Shown: piece after piece, positions 5,671 to 13,313 of the stretch
Position numbering within the stretch: the first letter of the stretch is position 1
How the letters are laid out: the number at the start of each line of letters is the position of its first letter
NCBI GenBank assembly: GCA_913776795.1
Contig: CAJYRH010000036.1
Span: 1 to 13,313 of the forward strand
DNA: 13,313 nt
Source of the DNA: an uncultured Pseudorhodoferax sp.
Lineage (GTDB): Bacteria; Pseudomonadota; Gammaproteobacteria; Burkholderiales; Burkholderiaceae
Direction: 5' to 3'
Notes under the pieces: generated by a model
The model's database searches: none
Told to the model about the DNA's origin: nothing
What the model saw: only the letters and a program-made list of their open reading frames with translations
Position numbers and translations under genes: made by a program

Positions 5671-5932
5671 GGGAGTTCCTTTCTTATGCTGCCGTGCGGT
5701 GGATCAAGCCGCGCATTCTCGTCCTGCGCCCATGCCGGCGCCATCCAATGCCCCCGCACCAGCGGTGTGCCTGCGGCTGACATTGATAGGCGTTCTTGCT
5801 CAGAAACGTCCAAGAGGGACTCCGCGCATTGGCTTTTTCAATGCAGCCCATATCGGCAAACGATTGGCTCCAGCGTGGGGACGGGGGTTAAAGTCCAGGC
5901 TTCGAGAATTTCCAACCCGTCATAGGAACAAC
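5671..5932. promoter_or_regulatory. Shared bfr / ahpC divergent regulatory region
   Basis: 262 bp between the two divergent starts. It contains the bfr ribosome site (AAGGAAC, 5678-5684 region), the inverted repeat and OxyR-like site described separately, and a possible ahpC -10 TAAAGT at 5889-5894 about 25 bases downstream of that site. No small gene is apparent, although the frame of ahpC stays open far upstream because of GC content. Confidence 0.5.
5826..5864 (+). promoter_or_regulatory. Candidate OxyR-type site upstream of ahpC
   Basis: A perfect 19-bp inverted repeat GCATTG-N7-CAATGC (5826-5844) is followed by ATATCGGCAAACGAT (5850-5864). The cores of the two halves start 22 bases apart, the spacing of the OxyR ATAG tetramer site, and match its half-site consensus at 6 and 7 of 10 positions. 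Position just upstream of the likely ahpC core promoter fits an activator. The match is moderate, so another LysR-type or dimeric regulator is possible. Confidence 0.4.
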
Positions 5933-6508
5933 ATGTCTTTGATCAACACGCAAGTCCAACCCTTCAAAACCACCGCATTCGTGAACCGTAGCGGCAAAGG
6001 CGAGTTCATCGAAGTGACCGAAGCAAACCTGAAGGGCAAGTGGTCCGTTCTGATCTTCATGCCGGCGGCGTTCACCTTCAACTGCCCGACCGAGATCGAG
6101 GACGCTGCCGACAACTATGCGGAGTTCCAGAAGGCCGGTGCCGAGGTCTACATCGTGACAACCGACACGCACTTCTCGCACAAGGTCTGGCACGAAACCT
6201 CCGACGCAGTCGGCAAGGCCAAGTTCCCGCTGGTCGGCGACCCGACCCATCAGCTCACCAACGCGTTCGGTGTGCACATCCCTGAGGAGGGCTTGGCGCT
6301 GCGCGGCACGTTCGTCGTCAACCCCGACGGCGTGATCAAGACCCTGGAAATCCACTCCAACGAGATCGCCCGCGACGTGTCGGAAACCCTGCGCAAGCTC
6401 AAGGCTGCCCAGTTCACCGCCGCCAATCCCGGCCAGGTCTGCCCCGCCAAGTGGAAGGAAGGCGCGAAGACCCTGACGCCTTCGCTGGACCTGGTCGGCA
6501 AGATCTAA
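5933..6508 (+). CDS. ahpC: Alkyl hydroperoxide reductase subunit C (AhpC peroxiredoxin)
   Basis: A 191-residue typical 2-Cys peroxiredoxin. The peroxidatic cysteine is C51 in PAAFTFNCPTEIED, and the resolving cysteine is C170 in NPGQVCPAKWKEG. The C-terminus ends LVGKI like other AhpC proteins. It reduces hydrogen peroxide, organic peroxides and peroxynitrite and is re-reduced by AhpF, encoded next. FNCPTE in place of the FVCPTE of E. coli is, from memory, usual in betaproteobacteria. The frame is open far upstream (to 5603), but the ATG at 5933 has AGGAA 5-6 bases before it and gives the family N-terminus MSLINTQVQPF. A hairpin and a strong terminator follow. A candidate OxyR-type site lies about 70-105 bases upstream. 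Confidence 0.96.
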   Translation: MSLINTQVQPFKTTAFVNRSGKGEFIEVTEANLKGKWSVLIFMPAAFTFNCPTEIEDAADNYAEFQKAGAEVYIVTTDTHFSHKVWHETSDAVGKAKFPLVGDPTHQLTNAFGVHIPEEGLALRGTFVVNPDGVIKTLEIHSNEIARDVSETLRKLKAAQFTAANPGQVCPAKWKEGAKTLTPSLDLVGKI

Positions 6509-6527
6509 GCCGCAGCCGGCAACGGCA

Positions 6528-6544
6528 GAGCGCCTTGGGCGCTC
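6528..6544 (+). other. 7-bp GC hairpin after ahpC
   Basis: GAGCGCC-TTG-GGCGCTC, a perfect 7-bp stem with a 3-base loop, 20 bases after the ahpC stop. It has no T-run and comes just before the terminator. Such a stem can protect the 3' end of an abundant mRNA from exonucleases. Confidence 0.5.
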
Positions 6545-6547
6545 CCC

Positions 6548-6596
6548 AGCCGGACAGCGTCATGGCGGTTATCCGCCATGCCGTCCGGCTTTTTTT
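6548..6596 (+). terminator. Strong Rho-independent terminator between ahpC and ahpF
   Basis: Outer stem AGCCGGAC (6548-6555) / GTCCGGCT (6583-6590), inner stem ATGGCGG (6562-6568) / CCGCCAT (6573-6579) with a TTAT loop, then seven T residues (6590-6596). It should end most ahpC transcripts and so keep ahpF expression lower than ahpC, unless ahpF has its own promoter in the 45 bp that follow. Confidence 0.93.
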
Positions 6597-6641
6597 CGCC
6601 CATTCGATCCCCATATAACACGACTTTGAAAGGAATCCACC

Positions 6642-8216
6642 ATGCTCGACGACCAACTCAAGACCCAGCTTGGCGCCTACCTGGAGCGCGTCACGCAGCC
6701 GTTCGAACTGGTGGCTTCCCTGGACGACAGCGAGACCGCGCGCGACATGCGTGCGCTACTGGAGACGATCCAGAGCCTGCGCAGCGACAAGATCACGTTG
6801 CGCACGGACGGCGACGACGCACGCAAGCCGTCGTTCAGCGTGCAGCGCACTGGCACGAACACGCAACTGCGCTTTGCCGGCCTGCCGTTGGGGCATGAGT
6901 TCACCTCGCTGGTGCTGGCGCTGCTGTGGACCGGCGGCCATCCGCCCAAGGTCGAGCAGGACGTGATCGACCAGATCAAGGCGCTGGACGGCGACTACCA
7001 GTTCGAGGTGTACATGAGCCTGACCTGCCACAACTGCCCCGACGTGGTGCAGGCGCTGGCGCTGATGGCCGTGCTGAACCCGCGCGTGAAGACCACGGTG
7101 GTCGAGGGTGGCGCGTTCCAGCAGGAAGTGACCGAACGCGAGATCATGGCCGTCCCCATGGTGTTCCTGAACGGCGAGGTGTTTGGCTCGGGTCGCATGT
7201 CGCTGGAGGAGATCGTCGCCAAGCTCGACACCGGTGCGGCTGAGCGCGAGGCTGCCAAACTGTCTGCCAAGGACCCCTACGAGGTGCTGATCGTGGGCGG
7301 CGGCCCTGCCGGCGCCGCGGCGGCCGTGTACGCGGCGCGCAAGGGCATCCGCACGGGCGTGGCGGCCGAGCGCTTCGGCGGCCAGGTCAACGACACCTTG
7401 GGGATCGAGAACTACATCTCCATCGTGGAGACGGACGGCCCCAAGTTCGCCGCGAACCTGGAGGCCCATGTGCGTGCCTACGAGGTGGACATCATGAACC
7501 TGCAGCGCGCCGACCGGCTGGTGCCGGCGGCCGAGGCCGGTGGCCTGGTCGAGGTGCAACTGGCCAACGGCGGCGTGCTCAGGTCCAGGACGGTGATCCT
7601 GTCGACTGGCGCGCGCTGGCGCAACGTCAACGTGCCCGGCGAGGCGGAGTACCGCAACAAGGGCGTGGCCTATTGCCCGCACTGCGACGGCCCGCTGTTC
7701 AAGGGCAAGCGCGTGTCAGTCATCGGGGGCGGCAACTCGGGCGTGGAAGCGGCGATCGATCTGGCCGGAATCGTCAGCCACGTGACGCTGGTCGAGTTCG
7801 CTGAGCAGCTCAAGGCCGACGCCGTGCTCGTGCGCAAGCTCTACAGCCTGCCCAACGTGACGGTGCACACGAATGCCCAGACCACGGAAATCACCGGCGC
7901 CGAGGGCAAGGTCAACGGCCTGCGCTACAAGGACCGCGCGACCGGCGCGGAGCATCTGGTGGCCCTGGAGGGCGTCTTCGTGCAGATTGGCCTGGTGCCC
8001 AACACCGAATGGCTCAGAGGCACGGTGGAGCTCTCCAAGTACGGCGAGATCATCGTCGACGCACGCGGCCAGACATCGGTGCCCGGCGTGTTCGCGGCGG
8101 GCGATGCGACGACGACGCCGTACAAACAGATCGTCATCGCAGCGGGCGAGGGCGCCAAGGCGGCGCTGTCGGCCTTTGACCACCTGATCCGCAGCCCGGC
8201 GCCCGTCGGGGCTTGA
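6642..8216 (+). CDS. ahpF: Alkyl hydroperoxide reductase subunit F (AhpF flavoprotein)
   Basis: A 524-residue flavoprotein close to E. coli AhpF (521). The N-terminal tandem thioredoxin-fold domain (1-200) carries the disulphide C129-HN-C132. The FAD-binding motif [10 protein letters not shown] is at about 219-228, the thioredoxin-reductase-type active site C345-PH-C348 ([11 protein letters not shown]) comes next, the NADH-binding motif [11 protein letters not shown] is at 361-371, and the C-terminal FAD motif [12 protein letters not shown] is at about 486-497. Cysteine positions equal those of E. coli. It passes electrons from NADH through FAD and both disulphides to AhpC. The ATG has AAAGGA 7 bases upstream. 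It follows ahpC across a terminator and converges on ppsR with a 22-bp gap and no obvious terminator. Confidence 0.96.
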   Translation: MLDDQLKTQLGAYLERVTQPFELVASLDDSETARDMRALLETIQSLRSDKITLRTDGDDARKPSFSVQRTGTNTQLRFAGLPLGHEFTSLVLALLWTGGHPPKVEQDVIDQIKALDGDYQFEVYMSLTCHNCPDVVQALALMAVLNPRVKTTVVEGGAFQQEVTEREIMAVPMVFLNGEVFGSGRMSLEEIVAKLDTGAAEREAAKLSAKDPYEVLIVGGGPAGAAAAVYAARKGIRTGVAAERFGGQVNDTLGIENYISIVETDGPKFAANLEAHVRAYEVDIMNLQRADRLVPAAEAGGLVEVQLANGGVLRSRTVILSTGARWRNVNVPGEAEYRNKGVAYCPHCDGPLFKGKRVSVIGGGNSGVEAAIDLAGIVSHVTLVEFAEQLKADAVLVRKLYSLPNVTVHTNAQTTEITGAEGKVNGLRYKDRATGAEHLVALEGVFVQIGLVPNTEWLRGTVELSKYGEIIVDARGQTSVPGVFAAGDATTTPYKQIVIAAGEGAKAALSAFDHLIRSPAPVGA

Positions 8217-8238
8217 GGTCGCGGCCCAGGGCGGCACT

Positions 8239-9060
8239 TCAGTAACTGAGCCGCTCCGGCCGCACCTCCTGCAGGATGGTGGTGGCAATTTCCTCGATCG
8301 ACTTGGTCGTGGTGCTGAGCCATCGGATGCCGCTGCGCCGCATCATCGACTCGGCCGCGGCGACCTCCATGCGGCAGTTCTCGATCGACGCGTAGCGCGA
8401 GTTGGGACGACGTTCGTTGCGGATTTCCGAGAGCCGCTCGGGATTGATGGTCAGCCCGAACAGCTTGGCGCGGTGCGGCACCAGCGAGGGCGGCAGGTGG
8501 TTGCGCTCGAAGTCTTCGGGAATCAGCGGGTAGTTCGACGCCTTGAGGCCGTATTGCATGGCCAGGTAGAGCGAGGTAGGCGTCTTGCCGCTGCGCGACA
8601 CGCCGACCAGGATCACGTCGGACTGCTGAAGGTCGCGGTCGCTCTGGCCGTCGTCGTGCTCGAGCGAGAAGTTGATCGCCGCGATGCGGTCGTTGTACGC
8701 CTGGCTCTTGCTGATGTCCGAGAAGCGGCCAACGCGGTGGTGCGACTTGATGCCGAGCTCCACTTCCAGCGGGCGCACGAAGGTGCCGAACATGTCCAGC
8801 AGCATGCCGTGGCAGTGCTGCTCGAAGAACTGCAGCACCTCCATGTTGACGATGGTCGTGAACACCAGTGGCTTGCGGTTCTCGACCTCCGCGGTGTGGT
8901 TGATCTGGCGCACTGCCTGGTGGGCCTTGTCGATCGTGTCCACGAACGGCAGGCGCACATGGCGCGTCTTCATGTCGAACTGCGCCAGGATGGCGTTGCC
9001 GAAGGTCTCGGCGGTGATGCCCGTGCCGTCGGAAATGAAAAATACGGTGCGGGTCGTCAT
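8239..9060 (-). CDS. ppsR: PEP synthase regulatory protein (kinase/pyrophosphorylase, DUF299)
   Basis: A 273-residue protein of the PpsR/RP1 family. The N-terminus MTTRTVFFISDGTGITAE is the family signature, and the P-loop GVSRSGKT is at 153-160 (DVILVGVSRSGKTPTSLYLA), followed by YPLIPED and LFGLTINPERL. In E. coli the protein both inactivates PEP synthase by ADP-dependent phosphorylation of a threonine next to the catalytic histidine and reactivates it by phosphate-dependent dephosphorylation. The target motif GGRTCHAA is present in the adjacent ppsA product. The ATG at 9060 has GGAG 5 bases upstream. It is divergent from ppsA across 223 bp, an arrangement common in betaproteobacteria. Confidence 0.95.
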   Translation of the reverse strand: MTTRTVFFISDGTGITAETFGNAILAQFDMKTRHVRLPFVDTIDKAHQAVRQINHTAEVENRKPLVFTTIVNMEVLQFFEQHCHGMLLDMFGTFVRPLEVELGIKSHHRVGRFSDISKSQAYNDRIAAINFSLEHDDGQSDRDLQQSDVILVGVSRSGKTPTSLYLAMQYGLKASNYPLIPEDFERNHLPPSLVPHRAKLFGLTINPERLSEIRNERRPNSRYASIENCRMEVAAAESMMRRSGIRWLSTTTKSIEEIATTILQEVRPERLSY

Positions 9061-9283
9061 AGTTGCTCCAGAAACTGCACGGCCATTTTGCAGGATCCGT
9101 GCCTACACACGGCGGCGTGGCAGGCCCCTACAATGCCGCCCCAATGTCCCTAATTTTCACCATGTGGTGCGCGCACATACAGCAACGACAACGACGTTGC
9201 GCCGCCGGCATGGACGACGTTGCTGACGGCAGGGTGTCCTGCGGGCGGCGTGCAGACGGTTTTTCAACCTTTGGAGCTTTCCC
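9061..9283. promoter_or_regulatory. Divergent ppsR / ppsA intergenic region
   Basis: 223 bp with both ribosome sites (GGAG before each start). A plus-strand -10-like TACAAT lies at 9129-9134, without a convincing -35. The palindrome CAACG-A-CGTTG at about 9189-9199 and a second CGACGTTG at about 9215-9222 could be operator half sites. No gene is supported; a short frame here only extends antisense to ppsA. Confidence 0.35.
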
Positions 9284-11674
9284 ATGTCTGCACTCTTTGA
9301 GGCGACCGCCCTGGTCGTTCCGTTTGAAAACCTGAGGATGACCGACGTCGAGGCGGTCGGCGGCAAGAACGCCAGCCTCGGCGAAATGATCTCGCAGCTG
9401 CCGCAGGGCGTTCGGGTACCCACGGGCTTCGCGACCACCGCGCACGCCTTCCGCGAATTCCTCGCGCACGAAGGCTTGACCCAGCGCATCGCCCAGCGGC
9501 TCGCCACCCTTGACATCGAGGACGTGCGCGCGCTTGCCGCCGCCGGAGCCGAGATCCGCGGCTGGATCGAGGCCCAGCCGTTCCCTGCTGCGCTGGAGAA
9601 GGGCGTGCGCGATGCCTTCGCCACGCTGTCCGCCGGCAACGCCCAGGCCAGCTTCGCCGTGCGCTCGTCCGCCACGGCCGAAGACCTGCCCGATGCTTCC
9701 TTCGCGGGCCAGCAGGAGACCTTCTTGAACGTGGTTGGCATCGAGGACGTGCTGCACAAGATGAAAGAGGTGTTCGCCTCCTTGTACAACGACCGCGCGA
9801 TCAGCTACCGCGTGCACAAAGGCTTCGCCCACGACGTCGTGGCCCTGTCGGCCGGCGTGCAGCGCATGGTGCGCTCCGACCAGGGCGCGGCCGGCGTGAT
9901 GTTCACGATCGACACCGAATCGGGCTTCGACCAGGTGGTGTTCATCACCTCCAGCTACGGCCTGGGCGAGACGGTGGTGCAAGGTGCAGTGAACCCCGAC
10001 GAGTTCTACGCCCACAAGCCCATGCTCAAGGCCGGCAAGAAGGCCGTGATCCGCCGCAACCTGGGCAGCAAGCTGATCCAGATGGTGTTCGCCACGCCCG
10101 ACGAGAAGAAGGCCAGCGGCAAGCTGGTCCAGACCGTCGACGTACCGACCGACCTGCGCAACCGCTACTCGCTGACCGATGCCGAGGTCGAGCAGCTGGC
10201 CCGGTACGCCCTCGTGATCGAGGAGCACTACGGACGCCCCATGGACATCGAGTGGGGCAAGGACGGCACCGACGGCCAGCTCTACATCCTGCAGGCCCGC
10301 CCCGAGACGGTGAAGAGCCAGCAGGCCGGCAAGGCCGAGCAGAAGTACAAGCTCAAGGGCCGCAGCGCCGTGCTGGCCGAAGGCCGCGCCATCGGTCAGA
10401 AGATCGGGACCGGCCCGGTGCGTCTGGTGCACAACATCAGCCAGATGGACGAGGTGCAGCCTGGCGACGTGCTCGTGACCGACATGACCGACCCGAACTG
10501 GGAGCCGGTGATGAAGCGCGCCAGCGCCATCGTGACCAACCGTGGCGGCCGCACCTGCCACGCAGCCATCATCGCGCGCGAACTGGGCATCCCGGCCGTG
10601 GTCGGTTGCGGCGACGCGACCGAGCGCCTGAAGACCGGCACGCTGGTCACCGTGAGCTGCGCCGAGGGGGACACCGGGCACATCTACGACGGCCTGCTTG
10701 AGACGGAGGTCACCGAGGTCGAGCGCGGCGCCATGCCCGAGATCAAGACCAAGATCATGATGAATGTGGGCAATCCGCAGCTGGCCTTCGACTTTTGCCA
10801 GCTGCCCAACGCCGGCGTCGGCCTGGCGCGGGTGGAGTTCATCATCAACAACAACATCGGCGTGCACCCCAAGGCCATCCTGGACTATCCGAATGTCGAC
10901 GCCGATCTCAAGAAGGCGGTCGAATCTGTCGCGCGTGGCCATGCGTCGCCGCGTGCCTTCTACGTCGACAAGGTGGCCGAGGGCGTAGCGACCATCGCCG
11001 CGGCGTTCTGGCCCAAGCCGGTGATCGTGCGCCTGTCGGACTTCAAGTCCAACGAGTACCGCAAGCTGATCGGCGGCAGTCGCTACGAGCCGGAAGAAGA
11101 GAACCCGATGCTGGGCTTCCGCGGCGCGGCGCGCTACATCAGCGCCGAGTTCGGCGAGGCCTTTGCGATGGAGTGCCAAGCCCTGAAGCGCGTGCGCAAC
11201 GACATGGGCCTGACCAACGTGCAGATCATGGTGCCCTTCGTGCGCACCCTGACGCAGGCCCAGCGTGTGACCGAACTGCTGGCCGTGCACGGTTTGAAGC
11301 GCGGCCAGGACGAACTGAAGGTCATCATGATGTGCGAGGTGCCCAGCAACGCCATCCTGGCCAACGAGTTCCTGGAATACTTCGACGGCTTTTCAATCGG
11401 ATCCAACGACCTGACCCAGCTCACGCTGGGCCTGGACCGCGACTCCGGCCTGGAGCTGCTGGCCGCCGACTTCGACGAGCGCGACCCCGCCGTGCAGGCC
11501 ATGCTCAAGCGTGCCATCGATGCCTGCAAGGCCAAGGGCAAGTACGTGGGCATTTGCGGCCAGGGTCCCAGCGACCATCCGGACTTCGCGCAGTGGCTGG
11601 CCGACCAGGGGATCGAATCGATCTCGCTGAACCCGGACACGGTGGTCGCGACCTGGCAGCAGCTGGCGCGCTGA
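9284..11674 (+). CDS. ppsA: Phosphoenolpyruvate synthase (pyruvate, water dikinase)
   Basis: A 796-residue PEP synthase (E. coli 792). The N-terminal ATP/pyruvate-binding domain (about 15-340) has [11 protein letters not shown] and [19 protein letters not shown]. The swivelling phosphohistidine domain (about 380-460) has [20 protein letters not shown] and GGRTCHAA with catalytic H426; T424 is the likely PpsR target. The C-terminal PEP-binding barrel (about 480-790) has the E-rich [10 protein letters not shown], then [15 protein letters not shown] and [11 protein letters not shown] with catalytic C758. It converts pyruvate, ATP and water to PEP, AMP and phosphate, the entry to gluconeogenesis from lactate or pyruvate. 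The ATG at 9284 has TTGGAG 7 bases upstream. It is divergent from its regulator ppsR and closed by a terminator. Confidence 0.97.
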   Translation: MSALFEATALVVPFENLRMTDVEAVGGKNASLGEMISQLPQGVRVPTGFATTAHAFREFLAHEGLTQRIAQRLATLDIEDVRALAAAGAEIRGWIEAQPFPAALEKGVRDAFATLSAGNAQASFAVRSSATAEDLPDASFAGQQETFLNVVGIEDVLHKMKEVFASLYNDRAISYRVHKGFAHDVVALSAGVQRMVRSDQGAAGVMFTIDTESGFDQVVFITSSYGLGETVVQGAVNPDEFYAHKPMLKAGKKAVIRRNLGSKLIQMVFATPDEKKASGKLVQTVDVPTDLRNRYSLTDAEVEQLARYALVIEEHYGRPMDIEWGKDGTDGQLYILQARPETVKSQQAGKAEQKYKLKGRSAVLAEGRAIGQKIGTGPVRLVHNISQMDEVQPGDVLVTDMTDPNWEPVMKRASAIVTNRGGRTCHAAIIARELGIPAVVGCGDATERLKTGTLVTVSCAEGDTGHIYDGLLETEVTEVERGAMPEIKTKIMMNVGNPQLAFDFCQLPNAGVGLARVEFIINNNIGVHPKAILDYPNVDADLKKAVESVARGHASPRAFYVDKVAEGVATIAAAFWPKPVIVRLSDFKSNEYRKLIGGSRYEPEEENPMLGFRGAARYISAEFGEAFAMECQALKRVRNDMGLTNVQIMVPFVRTLTQAQRVTELLAVHGLKRGQDELKVIMMCEVPSNAILANEFLEYFDGFSIGSNDLTQLTLGLDRDSGLELLAADFDERDPAVQAMLKRAIDACKAKGKYVGICGQGPSDHPDFAQWLADQGIESISLNPDTVVATWQQLAR

Positions 11675-11699
11675 GGGCGCAGCGCCCACCATCCATCGG

Positions 11700-11721
11700 G
11701 GCGCCTTCGGGCGCCTTTTTT
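11700..11721 (+). terminator. Rho-independent terminator after ppsA
   Basis: GGCGCC (11700-11705), stable TTCG tetraloop, GGCGCC (11710-11715), then six T residues. It lies 26 bases after the ppsA stop. A small additional stem GGGCG-CAG-CGCCC begins directly after the stop codon (11675-11687). It separates ppsA from the symporter gene. Confidence 0.93.
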
Positions 11722-11764
11722 ACGAGGACGCCCGTGCCTGCGCGCGGTGCAAGGAGACGACGAG

Positions 11765-13313
11765 TTGCTGCGGGGTCTGCTGTTGCTGCTGTGGGCGTTG
11801 CTGGCGTTCGGGCCAGCCTGGTTCGCCCGCGACCTCGACACCACCGTCGCCGGCTGGCCTTTGAACTATTGGCTCTGCGCGCAGGGTGCCGTGTTGGGCT
11901 TCATCGCCATCGTGGCGGTCTACGCGCGGGCCGGGCGCGGCAACGAGGCCGCAGTGCCGGGCACCCACGGCCGCTTGCACCGCATCTTCGGCCTGTACGT
12001 GCTCTGCCTGCTGGTGTTCCTGGCCAGCATGGCGCTGGCCGAGCGCGCCGGTCTTCCACGTCCCTGGATCGGCGCGATCTTCCTTTTCTCCAGCCTGGCG
12101 CTGTACGCAGGCATCGGCATCTTCTGCCGCACCTCCGACGCGCGCGAATACTACGTGGCCGGCCGCAACGTGCCACCCATCTACAACGGCATGGCCACGG
12201 CAGCCGACTGGATGAGCGCGGCCTCGTTCATCAGCCTGGCTGGCGGGCTCTACCTGCAAGGCTTCTCGGGCCTGTCAGGCCAGACCGGCGGCCTGGCCTA
12301 CATCCTGGGCTGGACCGGGGGCTTCTGCCTGGTGGCGCTGCTGATCGCGCCGTCGCTGCGCCGCGCCGAGATCTACACCGTGCCGGATTACTTCGCCCAG
12401 CGCTTCGGCGGCCGCTGGCCGCGCGTGCTGGCGGCGTTGGCGGCCGTTCTGTGCTCTTTCACTTATGTCGTGGCGCAGATTTACGGTGTCGGCCTGATCG
12501 CATCGCGCCTGACCGGCGTGCAGTTCGAGATCGGCATCCTGCTCGGCCTGGGTGGCGTGCTCGTGTGCAGTTTCCTTGGCGGCATGCGGGCCGTGACCTG
12601 GACCCAGGTTGCGCAGTACGTCATCGTGATCCTGGCCTTCCTGATCCCGGTGTCCTGGCTGGCCTACAAGCAGCTCGGCAATCCGGCGGCGCCCTTCGTC
12701 TACGGGCCGCAGCTGGGTCAGATCGCGGTGCGCGAGGCCGAGCTCGTCGCGGCACCCGCCGAGCAGGCGGTGGTTGCCGAGTTCGCGCGGCGCGCCGCCG
12801 CATACGAGGCCATGCTGCGCGACGTGCCTGCCGCGCTCGCGCGCGAACGCCTGCAGGCCCAGCAGCGCCTGCAGCAGTTGCGCGAGGCCGGCGCGCCCGA
12901 TGCCGAGATGCGCGAAGCCAGCCGTTTGCTGAATGGACTGCCGACGACGGAACAGGTCGCGCGCGAACGCTGGACGCGTGCACACGCGGAAATGCAGGAG
13001 CGTTCACGCCCACTGGGCGGCGTGGCCCCCATGGCCACGCCCTTTGGCGGGCATGCCGACGGCACGCCCGCGGAACGCGCCGCCTTTTCGACGGCACGGC
13101 TCAACTTCGTCGCGCTGATGCTGTGCCTGATGCTGGGCACAGCGGGCCTGCCGCATCTGCTCACGCGCTTCTTCACCACGCCCTCGGTGGCTGGGGCACG
13201 CAGTTCGGTGGCCTGGTCACTGCTGTTCATCGCCTTGCTCTACATCGCGGCGCCGGCATTGGCGGTTCTGGTCAAGCACGAGGTGCTCAGCGAACTGGTG
13301 GGCAAGCGCTTCG
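11765..13313 (+). CDS. VC_2705-type sodium/solute symporter with fused small-subunit-like N-terminus (3' end beyond window)
   Basis: An open frame of at least 516 codons running off the right edge, missed if only ATG starts are considered. I place the start at TTG 11765 because AAGGAG lies 8 bases upstream; an in-frame GTG at 11747 is the alternative, with a poorly placed ribosome site. Residues 1-60 contain two hydrophobic helices with WPLNYWLCAQGAVLGFIAIVAVYAR, like the separate small subunit (DUF4212) of VC_2705-type transporters. The SSS body follows: EYYVAGRNVPP (128-138), then ADWMSAASFISLAGGLY, YTVPDYFAQRFGGRWPRV and GGMRAVTWTQVAQY. A hydrophilic, probably coiled-coil region covers about residues 309-443, before LMLGTAGLPHLLTRFFTTPSV. 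The family moves organic acids such as acetate with sodium; the substrate is not determined here. Confidence 0.87.
   Translation, partial: MLRGLLLLLWALLAFGPAWFARDLDTTVAGWPLNYWLCAQGAVLGFIAIVAVYARAGRGNEAAVPGTHGRLHRIFGLYVLCLLVFLASMALAERAGLPRPWIGAIFLFSSLALYAGIGIFCRTSDAREYYVAGRNVPPIYNGMATAADWMSAASFISLAGGLYLQGFSGLSGQTGGLAYILGWTGGFCLVALLIAPSLRRAEIYTVPDYFAQRFGGRWPRVLAALAAVLCSFTYVVAQIYGVGLIASRLTGVQFEIGILLGLGGVLVCSFLGGMRAVTWTQVAQYVIVILAFLIPVSWLAYKQLGNPAAPFVYGPQLGQIAVREAELVAAPAEQAVVAEFARRAAAYEAMLRDVPAALARERLQAQQRLQQLREAGAPDAEMREASRLLNGLPTTEQVARERWTRAHAEMQERSRPLGGVAPMATPFGGHADGTPAERAAFSTARLNFVALMLCLMLGTAGLPHLLTRFFTTPSVAGARSSVAWSLLFIALLYIAAPALAVLVKHEVLSELVGKRF

Noticed and set aside
5603..5932. N-terminal extension of AhpC, since its frame is open upstream
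   Set aside because: The extension overlaps bfr, has no family similarity and runs through the regulatory region; the ATG at 5933 has a ribosome site and the conserved N-terminus.
6756..7682. A 308-codon open frame antisense to ahpF
   Set aside because: Same shadow composition as above, with no motif and no start signal; ahpF covers the region completely.
9128..11290. A 720-codon open frame antisense to ppsA
   Set aside because: Its translation is rich in His, Gly, Ala, Leu, Val and Arg without any recognisable domain, and it mirrors the codon pattern of ppsA. Long antisense frames are expected opposite GC-rich genes with strong third-position bias, and ppsA is certain.
1..13313. CRISPR arrays, tRNA/rRNA genes, insertion sequences, prophage or defence genes
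   Set aside because: No regularly spaced direct repeats, cloverleaf sequences, terminal inverted repeats with transposase frames, or recognisable phage/defence motifs were seen on either strand.

Overview
The window is a GC-rich (about 65%) bacterial chromosome segment. The form of its AhpC (FNCPTE motif) and its AhpF, the small HemP, the convergent AhpF/PpsR and divergent PpsR/PpsA pairs, and a VC_2705-type sodium/solute symporter suggest a betaproteobacterium of the order Burkholderiales, probably Comamonadaceae. The taxonomy is inferred from recognised protein families, not from a search. No rRNA, tRNA, CRISPR array, insertion sequence or phage gene is visible, and coding is dense with sound reading frames throughout.

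Left end (1-825): the N-terminus of a Bax-inhibitor-1 type membrane protein runs off the left edge on the minus strand. Divergent from it is a small GlcG/HbpS-type (DUF336) protein, which ends at a clear hairpin terminator.

Iron region (979-5670, all minus strand): in transcription order this holds bfr (bacterioferritin), a complete FMN-dependent alpha-hydroxy-acid dehydrogenase, bfd (bacterioferritin-associated ferredoxin), an unannotated 23-residue membrane micropeptide candidate, tonB, exbB, exbD and hemP. Two promoters can be read directly. One lies in front of bfd and a Fur-box-like sequence fills its spacer. The other lies in front of hemP and a good Fur box (15/19 match) covers its spacer and -10. 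Iron storage, iron release, the energy supply for siderophore/heme receptors and a heme-uptake accessory protein are therefore grouped and probably under Fur control.

Peroxide defence (5933-8216, plus strand): ahpC and ahpF are divergent from bfr and separated from each other by a hairpin plus a strong terminator. A perfect 19-bp inverted repeat and an adjacent OxyR-like half site lie upstream of ahpC. Bacterioferritin and the alkyl hydroperoxide reductase share one 262-bp intergenic region, which links iron sequestration to peroxide removal.

Carbon metabolism (8239-11674): ppsR, the regulatory kinase/phosphorylase of PEP synthase, is divergent from its target ppsA, which ends at a textbook terminator. 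From 11765 to the right edge runs a large sodium/solute symporter. It appears to start at TTG and to carry a small-subunit-like segment fused to its N-terminus.

Most of the window is conserved housekeeping and stress genes. The least explained items are the 23-aa membrane ORF between bfd and tonB, the geneless 378-bp stretch upstream of the dehydrogenase, and the fused symporter.
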